Origin: Onchidella celtica
Taxonomy: Eukaryota > Mollusca > Gastropoda > Systellommatophora > Onchidiidae
Length of the DNA stretch: 64,000 nt
Direction of reading: 5' to 3'
Assembly (NCBI GenBank): GCA_963931925.1
Contig: OZ007579.1
Span: forward strand, 25,004,269-25,068,268
In this document: positions 23,283 through 35,725 of the stretch, piece by piece
How positions within the stretch are numbered: the first letter of the stretch is position 1
Layout: each line of letters begins with the position of its first letter
Notes under the pieces: generated by a model
What the model was told of the DNA's origin: nothing
The model's database searches: none
What the model saw: the letters and a program-made list of their open reading frames with translations, nothing else
Program-made: the position numbers and the translations under genes

Positions 23283-23337
23283 CTGCTAATTTTGCCATCC
23301 ATGACGACAAAAGGTTTTTCTCAAGATGACGTAAACG

Positions 23338-24931
23338 CTACTCGATTCTACAAATTAGTAGCCGTTTTAAAATTAATATTGTGTTTTTCATACGCTGAAC
23401 AGGAATTCCCTCAATTTCTCAACAAACACGGTGATCTTTTAAAAGATTCGCCGGCCTTTAATGCGTCGGTGAATAAAGTACAATACAAATACCACTTCTC
23501 AAGCAATGCACAATTGTCCTTGTGATAGTCAGATTTTGCTTGATTACTGAATATCGATGCAGTGTTTGCTGAAGCCGGCACTCGCCTTATATCTGATATG
23601 AATTAATGTGCATAGAAAATTGCCCCGAGATTTCACTGACGGGCCTACACTTTCAAAAAATTTCTCTATCTTTGCAAGCTGAAGACCGTAGAATATTCAG
23701 ATTGTCCGCCAGCTTTCCGTGTCTGTGGACTTAAGTCTGCACAGTGTCTGGATTGTTCGTTAGTTCCTATAGTGAATCTCTGAATGTCTGTCTAGAGTTT
23801 CTACTTTTGCCAGAATTTCTGTTTACGTCTTGACTCGCAGGTGTAAACTTCAAGCTGTGGAAACAAACCAATCTGCGACAAGTACCAGCTCTCAGTGGGT
23901 ACAGAACACACAAGTGAAATCCTTGATTCAACACCGAGGTTCTCATATACAACAGCAGAGAAACCCATTAGCCACATATCCATCCTATGGTTAACTTTAT
24001 GGATAATATAATGGCTATCAATAATAGTTACTGCTCTTTACATGAGAGCACGTTTAATGCCCAATATAATACTGGCATCAGCTGAAATGCATGTATTGTG
24101 CTGGGCACTAAATCAACTCTTATTTTGTAAAAACAAAGAATTGGAATGAAATAAATTAACAAGATCATAACTCATAAATAAACAAGATTATCGTGATGTA
24201 ACCATTTCAAAGGACCATCGTGCGTCTAACATAATTCCTAACTATAACACTGATTCTATTATTATTTATAAATGTGTCATCGACGATCAAATTTTAACTA
24301 TTCACCCATGCTGAAGAGCCATTCATTCTCACAGTTTTAAGACCCCAATCCCAAACCTTTTGTTGTTGTTTTATACTCCTAAACCATAAGGTAATTTCTT
24401 AGAACAACAATAGAACCTGCCTCCTACATATTAAGACTCATTTATGCAAACAAAAATGATTTTTTTCATAAAGACAAAGAAGCCGCAGTTTTATATCATT
24501 TACCATTACAACATCTGAGCAGTAACACTATCAACAACTACTCAGAAAAATAACTTACCTATCAGCCGTCCCTATAAATATTTTTCGTTCGTTCAAAAAA
24601 AAAACAAAAAAACCACACACACCAAAATAATTACATCCACACAAGCCATGGAAAATTTCACAGATACTGTGAGGCCTTCTTCAAATAGAAATACAACGCG
24701 CCAAATTGCTGGTATTAAAAGCATGAATCTGACGTCACAAGTGTTCTGTCATAGGTTGTGACTGACCATTTGTGTAATGACAGCAGTTTTGTAGCGAGTT
24801 CTTGTGGCCTGGTTCCTATGGCAACCGTATGTATTGAATCTTCCATGTTATGACATGAACAACAGTTCCCTGTGTCCAGGAGACACTGGATTTGTCAAAC
24901 GTATGTACAATATATATATATACGGAACTTG
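23338..24931. other. Non-coding stretch, nothing recognised
   Basis: Strongly AT-rich, with scattered A and T runs (for example 24,595-24,610) and TATATATATATA at 24,910-24,921. No reading frame above about 77 codons looks coding. It would be intron of gene A. Confidence 0.45.
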
Positions 24932-24936
24932 ATGGG

Positions 24937-26183
24937 TGTCGCGGATCGGGATTTTGGGGAATATAGATCAAGAGGTCCGCTTCCCAATCACATGAGCACA
25001 AAAAAAAAAAAACAAATAAACAACTTTCACTCTAAAAACTAAATAAATCAATTTGAGTAACAGACTGCAAAGTTTATATATCTAACAAATTCAAAGATAA
25101 AATATACAATAGATAACGAATACAATAGCAACTGAAAATGCTCAACTAAGCTGAGGAGCAACTATGAAGTACTTAAGGCAATGTAATATGAAGTTATCTA
25201 AGTCACAATAAATTTACATTCAAAAGAATCCGCGCCCGAGGGCGACGGATCCTGTAAGGTTTAAAGTTCTATCTCTCTTCATACTAAAACATATTTATAT
25301 AGCGTCTCTGCCAGGAGCGCTCTGGTGTAGTTCACACGTGGTCGCGGGAAATGCATGTGGTCTGGCAGTACTGGTCAACAGTCTACATGTGTAGCTGGCT
25401 GTAAATTCAGCATGGAATTAAAATCTTTAGCTCACCATTCGGCCCTCACAATGTGAGGGCTGTTGATATTAGCGCTGTGGGTTTAATGCTCAAACAAGTA
25501 GGCTTGGGCTCAGGAGCGTAGATTTCTGACAATGCTCCATCACTGTACATATCAGCTCAATCGCTGCGTCTCTATGACTTCTCATCTGGCTGAGAGCTCG
25601 CCGTTCACCTCGTAAATGGATTGTCTACATGTGGCATCTATCTAAGCTCTGCACGGGTTTAAATACTAAAGCTATGTCTCGACCTTCCGTCCAGATTCAT
25701 ACATTTGATTGGTGCAACCACCTCTAGCTCAGTTGCCGAACCGAGTTATTTTAAGTAACAGCCCTACGCAACGACCTTGGGTCGACATCAAAGGTCGAAT
25801 CACTCAAGACAATAAAATGTAATTTTATAGCAATAAATTCTTAACATGTTCAAAACCCCGAGCTTTTACTCTGGATCACGGATTTTCTGTACGTCAACAG
25901 ACGTCTCAATAACATTTAATTCCTACTCACCCCTTCCCTCTCTACTAAACCTAGTTCAAAACACGAGATATAAAAAGTGCTCAGTCATGCACACCTACGC
26001 TGTCCGTCTATCCTTCCCCACACCTTCTGTCTATCTATTATGAAAAAAACTGTTCAAAACAAATTGTTTACGAGACCAAGTTATGCTGGCTCGCACAATA
26101 ATTACGTTTGTAAAAATTACTCACTGCTCTCTCACAAAAATTTACTCAGCGGAAACATTTATGAATCAAATCTGTTCTTGACA
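24937..26183 (+). mobile_element. Solo LTR, family D, copy 1
   Basis: The 1,247-bp segment starts TGTCGCGGATCGGG and ends TTCTTGACA. It is flanked by perfect 5-bp duplications ATGGG at 24,932-24,936 and 26,184-26,188. A TTTAAATA box (25,658-25,665) and AATAAA (25,811-25,816) mark the likely transcription start and polyadenylation region. It is an inverted relative of 59,646-60,838. No internal coding region or second LTR is adjacent, so it is the remnant of recombination between two LTRs of an LTR retrotransposon. Confidence 0.85.
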
Positions 26184-26215
26184 ATGGGGTTGTTTAATCA
26201 TTCTATTCTCCTCCC

Positions 26216-26229
26216 TCTTTCTTTCTCTA

Positions 26230-26284
<55 letters not shown>

Positions 26285-26353
26285 CTCAATATCCCTCTCT
26301 TTCTCTCTCTCTCTCTTTCTCTCATTCTTTCTTTCTTTCTCTCTCTTTTTCTC
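26216..26353. repeat. CT/CTTT microsatellite
   Basis: Pyrimidine tract of (CT)n with CTTT interruptions between two LTRs. The tract continues on the other side of the LTR at 26,354-27,562, showing that the LTR inserted into it. Confidence 0.9.
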
Positions 26354-27562
26354 TGTCACGATTAAGGTTGATGACCTTGTACGCCACGAGTATAGAGGGG
26401 GTAAACTTAGTAGGGGAGAAGGGGAGTTTTTAAGTTGTTGACTAGCATGAAAGATTACTATCACGAGGAAGGTCGGTGGCTTTGTGCGCCACGAGTCTAG
26501 GGGGGTGAGCTTAGCAGGGGAAAACACGGTTTTTAACATTGTTGACGAGCGTGGATAGATACACACGACTCGCTTTAAACTAGTCGCGTGTGCAAAAACC
26601 TCGGGAGTATAAGTAGAGGAGAAGCTCGACACACGTGGTTCCCAAGTTATTCATTCCTAAAGGAAGACGCAGCGAGAAGTGGTCCGGGCGACAGGTGGAA
26701 GGTCGTGCCATGGGGACCAGGGGTGTTAAGTATGTGAGGGATCTATGAGGTTCCCAAGTTATTCATTCCTAAAGGAAGACGCAGAATTTATCGGTCCGGG
26801 CGACAAGTGGAAGGTCGTACCAGTGGGGACCAGAAGTGTTAGGTGTGTGAGGGATCCATGATGTTCACATTTATTTCCCAATAAGAAGAATTTATCGGTC
26901 CGGGCGACCAGTGGAAGGTCGTGCCATGGGGACCAGAAGTTGAGGAGTTCTGATGATAGGATGGGAACCCATCAGAAGCTCGTGAATCTACGATGGCGGG
27001 TGTGAACCGTCGGTGTGCTGTGTGTTTGCAAGTTGAAGAGTCTTGAGGACGGGATGTCGAGAACCCCTCAAGGAACAAGTAATCTACGATGGCGGGTGTG
27101 AACTGTGTGTTCTTATTTGTGTGAAGCCAGGGGCGTCTGTTTCCCCTTTTATCGTCGAAATTAAAGATCTAGAAAGGATTGTGTGAACTCTGGAGAAGTG
27201 AAACTGCATCAACGAGGAGGGCAGCTGTTGACAGAGACTATTAAGTATACGTAGTTAAGTTTATAGACAGAGGGATTAGAACTAGATGTGAAACGGGGAA
27301 TAGATAATAGCCATGATCCCCAAGAGTAAATTTGAAGTATCTCTGTTTTTGTGATTATGTATGTGATTATCATGAGTTGAATGTTTTGACATAAGTTTTG
27401 TCATGCATTTATAATTAAATATCGTTCAATTTAAATCTCACTCCATGTGTCCGTTGATCGCTGGTCTGCTTGCTTGGCTTGTTAGCTGGGTTTGAAAGGT
27501 AAATAAGTTAGGTATTCATCACACACGTGGTCGTGACCATCTTCACGCACGTGATCGTGACA
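26354..27562 (+). mobile_element. Solo LTR, family C, with internal tandem repeats
   Basis: It starts TGTCACGATTAAGG and ends CACGTGATCGTGACA; the first and last nine bases are exact inverted repeats. TCTC lies directly outside both ends (4-bp match in pyrimidine sequence, so the duplication is not diagnostic). A TATAAG box lies at 26,608-26,613. Tandem repeats inside: CGCCACGAGT units about 105 bp apart (26,380 and 26,488); TTCCCAAGTTATTCATTCC units at 26,639 and 26,751; CGGTCCGGGCGAC units in the same block; CTACGATGGCGGGTGTGAAC units about 90 bp apart. Length 1,209 bp. No coding region. Confidence 0.75.
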
Positions 27563-27672
27563 TCTCTCATTCTTTCTTTCTTTCTCTCTCTTTCTTTCTC
27601 GCTCTCTCTCTCTTTCTTTCTCTCCCTCTCTCTCTTTCTCTCTCTTTCTTTCTGACTCCTTTTCTCTTTCGT
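27563..27672. repeat. CT/CTTT microsatellite, right part
   Basis: Continuation of the pyrimidine tract at 26,216-26,353, interrupted by the LTR. Confidence 0.9.
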
Positions 27673-28315
27673 TCTCTGTCTCCATTACAATTCTTTGTCT
27701 CTCTTTCTATTCAGCCAACCACTGCTTTCATTAATTGCTTAGAATTTCTCTCCCCCCACCCCCACTATGCCACTTCGCCCCTTCATGTATCTCTCTATAC
27801 CATCCTCTCGTCTTTATCCTATGGAGAAATGGAGAGTGCTGCATGCATGCATGGACAGATGTGCAGACAGAAAGAGTGACATACATTATTATATGGCACG
27901 TGGAAGAAGTAGATCTAACAAATAATGGAAAGAGAGGGTGATTGGATGGATGGATGGATGGATGGATGGATGGGCGGACGCGTGGATGGATATATGGATG
28001 GAAGGATGGATGGGAGGATGGGTGGATGAATGGACGGATGGATGGATAATTAGAATAACTGGGCAGAAATAAGAGTAGAAGAGAAAATATGGAGGGGGAA
28101 AATGAGAGAGAAGGAAAAAAGTTTAAGAAACAAAGAAAAGACCGCGAAATCCTTCAGAGAAAGCGAGAATTATTGCTGGGGCACTCAAAAGTCGACAGAT
28201 AAAGTCCAACAGCTCCACTGAAAAGTCACAATTTCACAGTAAATTCTCCGACACTAACGACATCTGGGTCACGATTCTCGTAAATTTAATATCATTTAAT
28301 CCTTCACCTTCTAAT
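27673..28315. repeat. Non-coding stretch with GGAT repeat
   Basis: (GGAT)n from about 27,938 to 28,050, first near perfect, then diverged. The remainder is purine-rich with no supported exon. Confidence 0.7.
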
Positions 28316-28690
28316 GACCTCGCTCGTACACCACATCTTCCTGGCCCTGTGATCCCAGGTAAACATCTTCGTGAGCTTGTGACCTAACATCTGCATCCTA
28401 GAGATCCAGTGACCTAATGTGCACGTCTTTGTGATCCTGTGAGCCTACGTAAACATCTTCGTAGGCTAATGATTTCAATCTGTATCTTAGTCAGCCAGTG
28501 ACTTAATGTCTACATCTTTGTGACCCTGTGACGAAATGTAGAGGCCTACGTCTTCGTGACCCTGAGTACCCAACAAAAACCTCTTTATGACCTAACATGC
28601 GTATCTTCGTGACCCAATGACCTAACAACGTGTACATCTTCGTGACCCAATGAATTTGCGTGCACATCACAACATTCTCAACAACCTTCA
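28316..28690. repeat. About 38-bp degenerate minisatellite
   Basis: A unit with the sense 'ACATCTTCGTGACCCTGTGACCTA' in shorter variants repeats about nine times. Clear copies of CATCTTCGTGA-type words lie near 28,366, 28,450, 28,511 and 28,628, with GTGACCTAA between. Each copy differs, so it is old. Confidence 0.7.
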
Positions 28691-29519
28691 CGGTGGTGAT
28701 TTTAATTTTAGCCACATCTTAGCTTCCCATGCTCAAAAACGTTGATTTTGCCATATTATAGAACGAACAAACAAAATATGGATGAAACAATGTCCCGTCC
28801 ACGGCTTTGCTGGCATGAACCTCTGCTCACCGAGACCCCTATGAACACATAGAAATTTGTTGCCCATCAGGTCAAATCTGTGATCAAGTCGGATTTGATC
28901 ATACAGTCACATTTAAATCATTCAAGTCTGGGCATTTTATTCGTAAGAAACAATTTGTAGACAAACAAGGAGAATTTCTGAGGAATTATAATTATAATTA
29001 ATACATTAATCACCAGATATCTCATTTTAGACCCACGCTCCACCTAGTCAATAAAAGTGTCCCCCCCCCCCCCTTTGGTCCTGCAAAAGAACGCCATTAG
29101 TGAATCAGCTGGTTGGGACAAAAAGGAGCCAGAATGGTCCACTCGCTGAGGCAAAAGTAGGTTGTCCTTCTGGGAGTGTTTTTAAGGAAAAAGGCGGGGT
29201 CTGAAAGGCACCACCTTATTTACGGTACTTCACTGGCATATTTTCTGTGCTCATAATGCCAAACAAATAGCCTTAACATTTTTTGTGACAATGCAAATGC
29301 GCAGAGCGCTGATAAAATCAAGAGATTCTTTGGGGTTGTTTTCTGAGAGTTAAATCTTGTTTACGAAATCCTTCCACACCATTTATTTTCACCCTTTCCC
29401 CTGAATCATACCTCCCTTTTGACATTTTAATAGTCGTATTAAAATTTCGCATGTCTTCTTAAGGTGCGCAACCTGCTGCAGACACTCGGTGCTCAGAGTT
29501 AATGAACGGCCTGTCTTAC
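28691..29519. other. No recognised feature
   Basis: AT-rich, with a C run of about 13 at 29,062-29,074. No exon seen apart from the one that begins at 29,520. Confidence 0.4.
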
Positions 29520-29658
29520 CTGATCTGTCGTCTCTGCATCGCTGTTCCTCTGTGGTAGGTCGGTTGTCATGGCTACCGTGTACGCTGTCTTGTGTACTGG
29601 CAGGTTTGTTGTCCTGTGCTTCGCCATCTCGAATCTCTGCCTTAGTGTCCGTTCTTTC
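29520..29658 (-). CDS. Gene A, candidate exon 2
   Basis: On the minus strand, acceptor TGTATACTGCAG|GAA (phase 0) and donor AGATCAG|GTAAGA (phase 1) enclose 46 codons plus one base. The phase-0 acceptor fits the MSDTQQQ first exon at 37,058-37,078. The peptide begins ERTDTKAEIRDGEAQDNKPA and is hydrophilic with no hydrophobic core. The last 12 exon bases and the donor match the exon at 9,534-9,869. Upstream of the acceptor the frame runs into a tetranucleotide repeat that should be ignored. Confidence 0.6.
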
Positions 29659-29685
29659 CTGCAGTATACAGGGACATGGGTGGAT

Positions 29686-30125
<440 letters not shown>

Positions 30126-30724
30126 AACGCAGTGAAACAGGGCAGGCCGTTTTTAGACCAATGGCATTCTGGTCGTGTAAACACGCGAGTCGATAAGGCG
30201 TGAAAGAACTCAACAACTAAAACCACTCACATGTACTCCGTTGGTTTCAGTGGTTCAGTTCATTCGTGTATCATCAACTCGCGCGTTTATACGACCGCTG
30301 TGCTGTTATAGCAATGCATACACACATTGACACTGGAAGCAGTGACAGAGTACCCCTCCCTTTCGACCTCGATCTCTCGGTGACTAACTGCCTACTTAAT
30401 CCCAGTATGACAGTTGGTGATAACAGCTTCACACCTCCGTGCCTACAAAGTTTACACAGAACTGACGCGAAGGTCTTGCTAATAGTAGACGTACAGATCA
30501 ACATTAGAAATAATCACTGTGGCCCGATGATGATGCTGGTAATGGGAAAGTTTGCCTATTTTATTTTGAAATACAATTGTAATGAATTCATATTTTCTTA
30601 TAGAATTTATATGCATTAAAATGTTACTTTTCATGTATTGTGTATTAACTTCTTTTTGTGTGTGGATGTGTTGTATGTGTATTTGTTTTGTTTTGTCATG
30701 CGTCTGTATGTACCAAGCACTGTT
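30126..30724. other. No recognised feature
   Basis: Unique-looking sequence without a splice-bounded open frame I can support. Confidence 0.4.
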
Positions 30725-31073
30725 CCGATCCACAGCATCTCTCTCTCTTCCCCTCCTTTCTCTCTCTCTATCTCTCTCTCTCTCTGCACACATTACACGC
30801 GCACGCACACACACACACACTCACTCTCTCTTTCTGTCTCTCTCCTCCCCCCCCCCCCCCCCGGTTTCAATCGCTCGCTCTCCATGTGTGTTTGTTTTGG
30901 TTACACTTCACGTTGTACCAAGCTATTGCTTTTCCACTCTCTCTCTCTCTCGCTTTCTCACTCCCTCTCCCCCTCCCCTACCCCCCCCCCGTCTCACTCG
31001 CTTGCTCTCCATGTGTGTGTGTGTGTATGTGTTTGTTTTGGTTACACTTCACTTTGTACCAAACTATTGCTTT

Positions 31074-31171
<98 letters not shown>

Positions 31172-31172
31172 A
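30725..31172. repeat. CT microsatellite with a duplicated unit
   Basis: CT-rich throughout, with a near-perfect (CT)n of about 90 bp at 31,078-31,170. The segment TTTGTTTTGGTTACACTTCA occurs at 30,890 and 31,032 with its flanks (TCGCTTGCTCTCCATGTGTG), so a unit of about 140 bp was duplicated. Poly-C runs at 30,847 and 30,980. Confidence 0.9.
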
Positions 31173-32227
31173 TTTCTGCGTTTAAATTCATTCATGACTT
31201 AAGCAAAGAGCTGTGACTTTTCATTTCGTATTGACAATATACTTTTACAATCGTTGTTTACCAGTGACCCATTTCTTCGCAACCCCTCTAATTAGTCTCA
31301 AGGTGCCTTTGTAATCATTAACTTTTTAAACGTAGACAGACAGAAGAGAGTCAGAAATGCCTCTGACGTGACACGACGCAAAGTACCCCCAAAAGATAAC
31401 AGTGACATACTTCAGCTGTTGAGCATAAAGTGTCCTGTTCGTAGTTAGTTAGTGCTGACCAGAGCCGTCTAGATCAGGGGTTTTCAACTTTTTCCAGGCA
31501 CCACCCCCCCTCCCCCACCCCCTACTCAAACCCAACAGATACATTTCACAAGAAGACAAACTACACACAAAATAACGATGTCGAGTTTTTTTCAAACATT
31601 AATGACAACAGGCGTCTTAATTATTCACTATAAAACAGAAATTAAGATAAGATAAGATAAGATATGACATTATTATCCTGTTTCCAGGAAATGTGTTGTC
31701 ACAGCATCAGTAACAGTACAAATACAATATCTGAGACCTACAGGTCTCTAACGCACACCGCACATCAAATGCATTACAAAAATAGTCCTTTTCTGTTTAT
31801 AAAACCCATCTACGCATGTTGTTGAACACGTCAGTGATCGTCATGTGTTTGCTCTCGAATCGTCCTCCATTCATGTTTTCGACCCCGATTGTCCCCCTTC
31901 AGCACATTCGCCCCCTTTGTTGCCCTTTTCTTCCTTCCCTCACCCAGCCCCAGGAAATCAAAATCGCCCCTCGGGGGCGCGATATCATCCAAGTTATGAA
32001 CCCAGTGGTCTAGATCATGCTGCGTTGCATACTCTCTGGTTATATGCACAGACCCAACATGTGTCCTATTGTCCCTGCTTAGGGCGAGGGGTGTTGATGA
32101 GATCATAATACATGTAAATGTTTGACCGAGGAGTGACGGTGCATGACCTAATGTTGAACTAGAAAAGTGGGCTTAATGCATTGCATAGTGCCAGGTGATG
32201 GTGTTTTTTTTTTAAATATTTGGTCTT

Positions 32228-32230
32228 TCA

Positions 32231-32261
<31 letters not shown>

Positions 32262-32445
32262 TTCTCTTCTCTCTCTTTCTTTTCTTTATCTATCCATCAT
32301 CCATCCATCCATCCATCCATTCATCTAATCTATCTATCTGCCCCCCTACCTATGTGTCTGTCTGCCTGCCTACCTGTCTGTCTACCTGTCTGTCTATATG
32401 TATGTATGTCTGTCTGTCTGTCTGTCCGCCCGTCCGTCTGTCTCT
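32228..32445. repeat. CT / CATC / CTGT microsatellite
   Basis: Three consecutive motifs: (CT)n with CTTT, (CATC)n at 32,293-32,325, then CTGT/CTGC to 32,440. Confidence 0.9.
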
Positions 32446-32900
32446 TTACTCCACCCCTCCTCACTGTCGTATAACAGACAGATTGGACACCTCTCAGTCT
32501 TTTCATTTCTATCACTCTGAAACCCTATCTCCTGATGGACCACAGCGACCACAAATCAATCCCGGGTACTCTCATTTCTCGTGTCGCCGCCGGTCTCAAG
32601 ACTGTTTAGACGAAAGCTCTCGAAAGCGCTGATTGTGACACCGAGATAAAATACCACAAGATTAACGTCTTCGATCTTTGGCCACGAGCTTAAACATCGT
32701 AACTCAACATTTCAGGTTTTTCGCACGAGAATTCATATTATGAAAATCAGGACCATACAATTCAGGACAACTTGGACCGGTGTTTTGTCACAATATGTGA
32801 CGTGCGTCACTCCTACGCTATTTTTATTTTTTCTATAAGGATTACAGTGCTCTCTATAATAAATGTTGGGAATTTCAAATGCCGATTATGATCAAATATA

Positions 32901-33156
32901 TCGTGACCTTATCTCTTGTGCATTCCATTTTTCAAATTTTATTTTGGACAACTGACAAATTTGACATTAAACGCTTGCGGCTTCAGCATCATGATAAGGA
33001 GCTGGATAATCGGAACTGTGAAACAGCTTGATAACTGCAAGAACGCCTTTTAAACAAGTATTAAAGTGTGCATTTGTTATAACGTTTTTACTACATACTA
33101 AAATATCTCCAGTTTTTCAGAAACGGAGACAGAACAAATAGGAACTAAGGTCGCGA
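32901..33156 (+). mobile_element. TIR MITE family 1, copy c
   Basis: The ends are TCGTGACCTTATCTCTTG and, inverted, TAGGAACTAAGGTCGCGA. TA flanks both sides (32,899-32,900 and 33,157-33,158), consistent with a TA target duplication of Tc1/mariner type. The interior contains AAACGCTTGCGGCTTC and GAACTGTGAAACAGCTTGAT. Non-coding. Confidence 0.75.
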
Positions 33157-33567
33157 TACATGTACATGTAATTATTTTGTAACTTCCTTTGCATTATCAT
33201 TGTTCGTGCTGTTGATGAATCCATTTTTGAATAATAATATAAAGTCACAATGACACCAGTTACCACGTAATACTGAAACCTCGACAGTTTTATTGTGTCC
33301 CTGTCGTGTCAAGGACCACAGTGGCGTTTTGAATTTACCACGTGAAAGAAAATCATGAGTGCTGGCGGTGATTTATTTCCACAAATTGTTTTCACAGATT
33401 TATTTAAAGCCCTCGTCGAATTACCGGTGACTGCCTGAAGCCGCTCTGTAACAGGCAACAGACTACAGTAAACGCGCGTGCTAGCGTCAAGGTCTTAAAA
33501 TGGTACACGGCAGCAGCTGGTATTTACGGACAACCCATAATGTATTTTACATTCGGGTCTCCCTTAT

Positions 33568-33668
33568 ATTAATAAGAGAGAGACAGAGACACGGAGGTAA
33601 AGAGAGAGAGACACTGGGAGAGAGAAAGAAAGAGAGAGAAGGAGAGAGAGGCTGGGAGAGAGAGGGAA
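33568..33668. repeat. GA microsatellite
   Basis: GAGAGA with GAAA and GGGA variants. Simple sequence. Confidence 0.9.
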
Positions 33669-33709
33669 TCAGATTGCGGTCCCTTAACGGAAGCCATTAT
33701 GATAAGAGG

Positions 33710-34178
33710 TCAAAGTAAACCGGAACTGTAAAACAGCCCGATAAGCGCCGAATCACGAAACTAGGTCGCTGCGGTAAACAAGAAATTGAAGAACTGAAAG
33801 AGACCGCCTTCACCAAAGATAGTGTGCATATCTGTTTACTGTGGTTTCTTCCATATTTTTTGGCTGATGGAAACTATTTAGAGCCGTCTGTGAGCTCTTA
33901 CGTCCCGTGGAAATGCACAAACGGATATTGTTTACCTCAGCGACCTACTTTCCGCTCCATACTAACAATGGTTTCACGGGGTCTCCCGTGTCTCGCAGTG
34001 CAAATCGACCAATAGTGAAACCTCTCTATACATCTATACTCTCTGGCGCCACGACGCATTTTAAACAAGTGTCAAAATGTGCATTGTTATATCTCTTCTA
34101 CGTGTACATACTAAAAGATTTCCAGTTTTTTTTTTCTTCATAAAATGGAGATAAAACAAACAAGAACTAAGACAGCGA
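33710..34178 (+). mobile_element. TIR MITE family 1, copy d (interrupted)
   Basis: The left part at about 33,710-33,750 (CCGGAACTGTAAAACAGCCC, GATAAGCGCC) and the right part at 34,049-34,178 (CGCATTTTAAACAAGTGTCA, AAAAGATTTCCAG, AACAAACAAGAACTAAG) follow the order of the other copies. About 300 bp of unrelated sequence separates them, with GCGCC at both junctions. Confidence 0.55.
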
Positions 34179-35065
34179 TTAGACACGTGTCAAACGAGTG
34201 CTCCTGCTGATCTTATTTGATTGAACAGCAAAGAAGTCTCGGGAAATACAAAACCGAAGCTTATCATAATTTATTTATCAGTATGCCTCGTGCAGTGGTT
34301 CTTAATCCTCTTTCTACCATGCCATTGTATTTGGCATAACTAGTGTAGTCAGTTGTTTTTTTTTCCTCCACGCGCTGGTGGGCGTCCCTGGTTAGGGCTC
34401 CAGACCTGACCTGTCCTATTGTTCTGTAACACTCTTTTTCTCGCACATTCTGACCGTTATCGCATCGAAGTGGTTTCTCCAAACTCAAACTTTAAATTTC
34501 CTCCACCTCCATAGATCAGTGTCCCACGCCCCACTTCAGTTTTCCAAAGAAACCTGCATCTTAAAAATACCCGAAACTTGAATCAACACAATCGGTCGAT
34601 ACAAAAGCGATTGGACTGCATTAGTTGACACTTAAGAAAATTAATTTCATAATTTTTGAAACTGTCACTTAGGCTGTAGCGTCGAGCAAAAAAGGGCCAA
34701 AATTGCACCACAATGAATTAGTCCCGCCACTATTTTTTTTGTGTTTTTGTTTATAATAAGACGTGCACCCTAGAGGTGATCAGACGAAAGTGTATACAAA
34801 AAGACCAAGAACGGGTATAACCGGCTAAGTTGCGCATAACCATTAAAGTCATGCATCTGTCAAGTTCGATGTTTTAATCCGGGTCAAACAAGGAAACACC
34901 AACACAACATAAACAAACAACAGCTTATCGATGCAGTTAAGTTAAAATACACTAAGAAATCAAGAATTCTGTGAAATCTCTATGCCCCATTCTGAAGTCC
35001 CACGTCCAACCAAAATATTACCAGGCACCAACGGTGGGCCGTATGTAATGCACTGAGAAACACTG

Positions 35066-35685
35066 CTCTAGATCCCCTAATTTGTCATGCAACTTGGGCA
35101 TGAATGGGGGGGGGGGGGGTCCAGGCTTCAGTCAGTGAATTGTGTACAGTTCAGTTCCTCTTTTTTTTCTCAACCTCCTCCCTCCCCACCCCCCCCCCAC
35201 CCTCTCCCGCAGTTGAAGAATCGGCGAGTTTAATATTTCAGACCAGCCAGGACACCAAATGCGTATAATCAATGTATGTGTGTTTACTGAATTCTTAACC
35301 AAGGCATTTCATGTAGGAGACACTCCAGATAAATGTGTTTCAAGTGCTGTTCAAGTCGTCCAGTGTAAGTGAGACTCAGAGTAGTTTTCCCTTAAAAAAA
35401 AAAAAAAAAAGCTTTGGATTATTTTTCCCTGTCCCTGCAGGGGATTTATGAGAGTTTGGCATTTTGAATGTTGGGGTTTTGTTGTTTGTTGTATTGGTTG
35501 TGAGTGTGTGAATGGGTGTCGTGTGTGTGTATTATATTTGTGTGTGAGAGAGAGAGATTGATGTGAGGAGCAATAGGACGCCTTAACTGAAGTTTATAAG
35601 AACTTCTGGCTAGCCCATTTGATGAGAGAGAATGGGGAGAATGTGGGAGAGAGAGAAGAGTGAGTGAGAAAGAGAGAGGGAGGAG

Positions 35686-35725
<40 letters not shown>

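Larger units (their letters stand above)
31475..35065. mobile_element. Candidate hAT element with nested repeats
   Basis: The left end CAGGGGTTTTCAACTTTTTC and the right end CTGAGAAACACTG (inverted) have hAT-like termini matching at about 10 of 14 positions. Outside them lie GTCTAGAT (31,467-31,474) and CTCTAGAT (35,066-35,073), agreeing at seven of eight and fitting nTnnnnAn. The 3.6-kb interior has microsatellites and two family-1 MITEs but no transposase that I recognise. A second left-like end, CAGTGGTTCTTAATCC at 34,293, could pair with the same right end to give a 773-bp element instead; its flank does not match. Confidence 0.4.

Noticed and set aside
30582..31216. Three overlapping frames of 175-206 codons on the plus strand
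   Set aside because: All three frames of a CT microsatellite are open because TCTCTC has no stop codon; the peptides are Ser-Leu repeats.
33750..34053. Insertion in a MITE with GCGCC at both junctions, tested as an LTR
   Set aside because: The inserted segment does not start TG or end CA, and no other copy was found; the GCGCC match may be chance.
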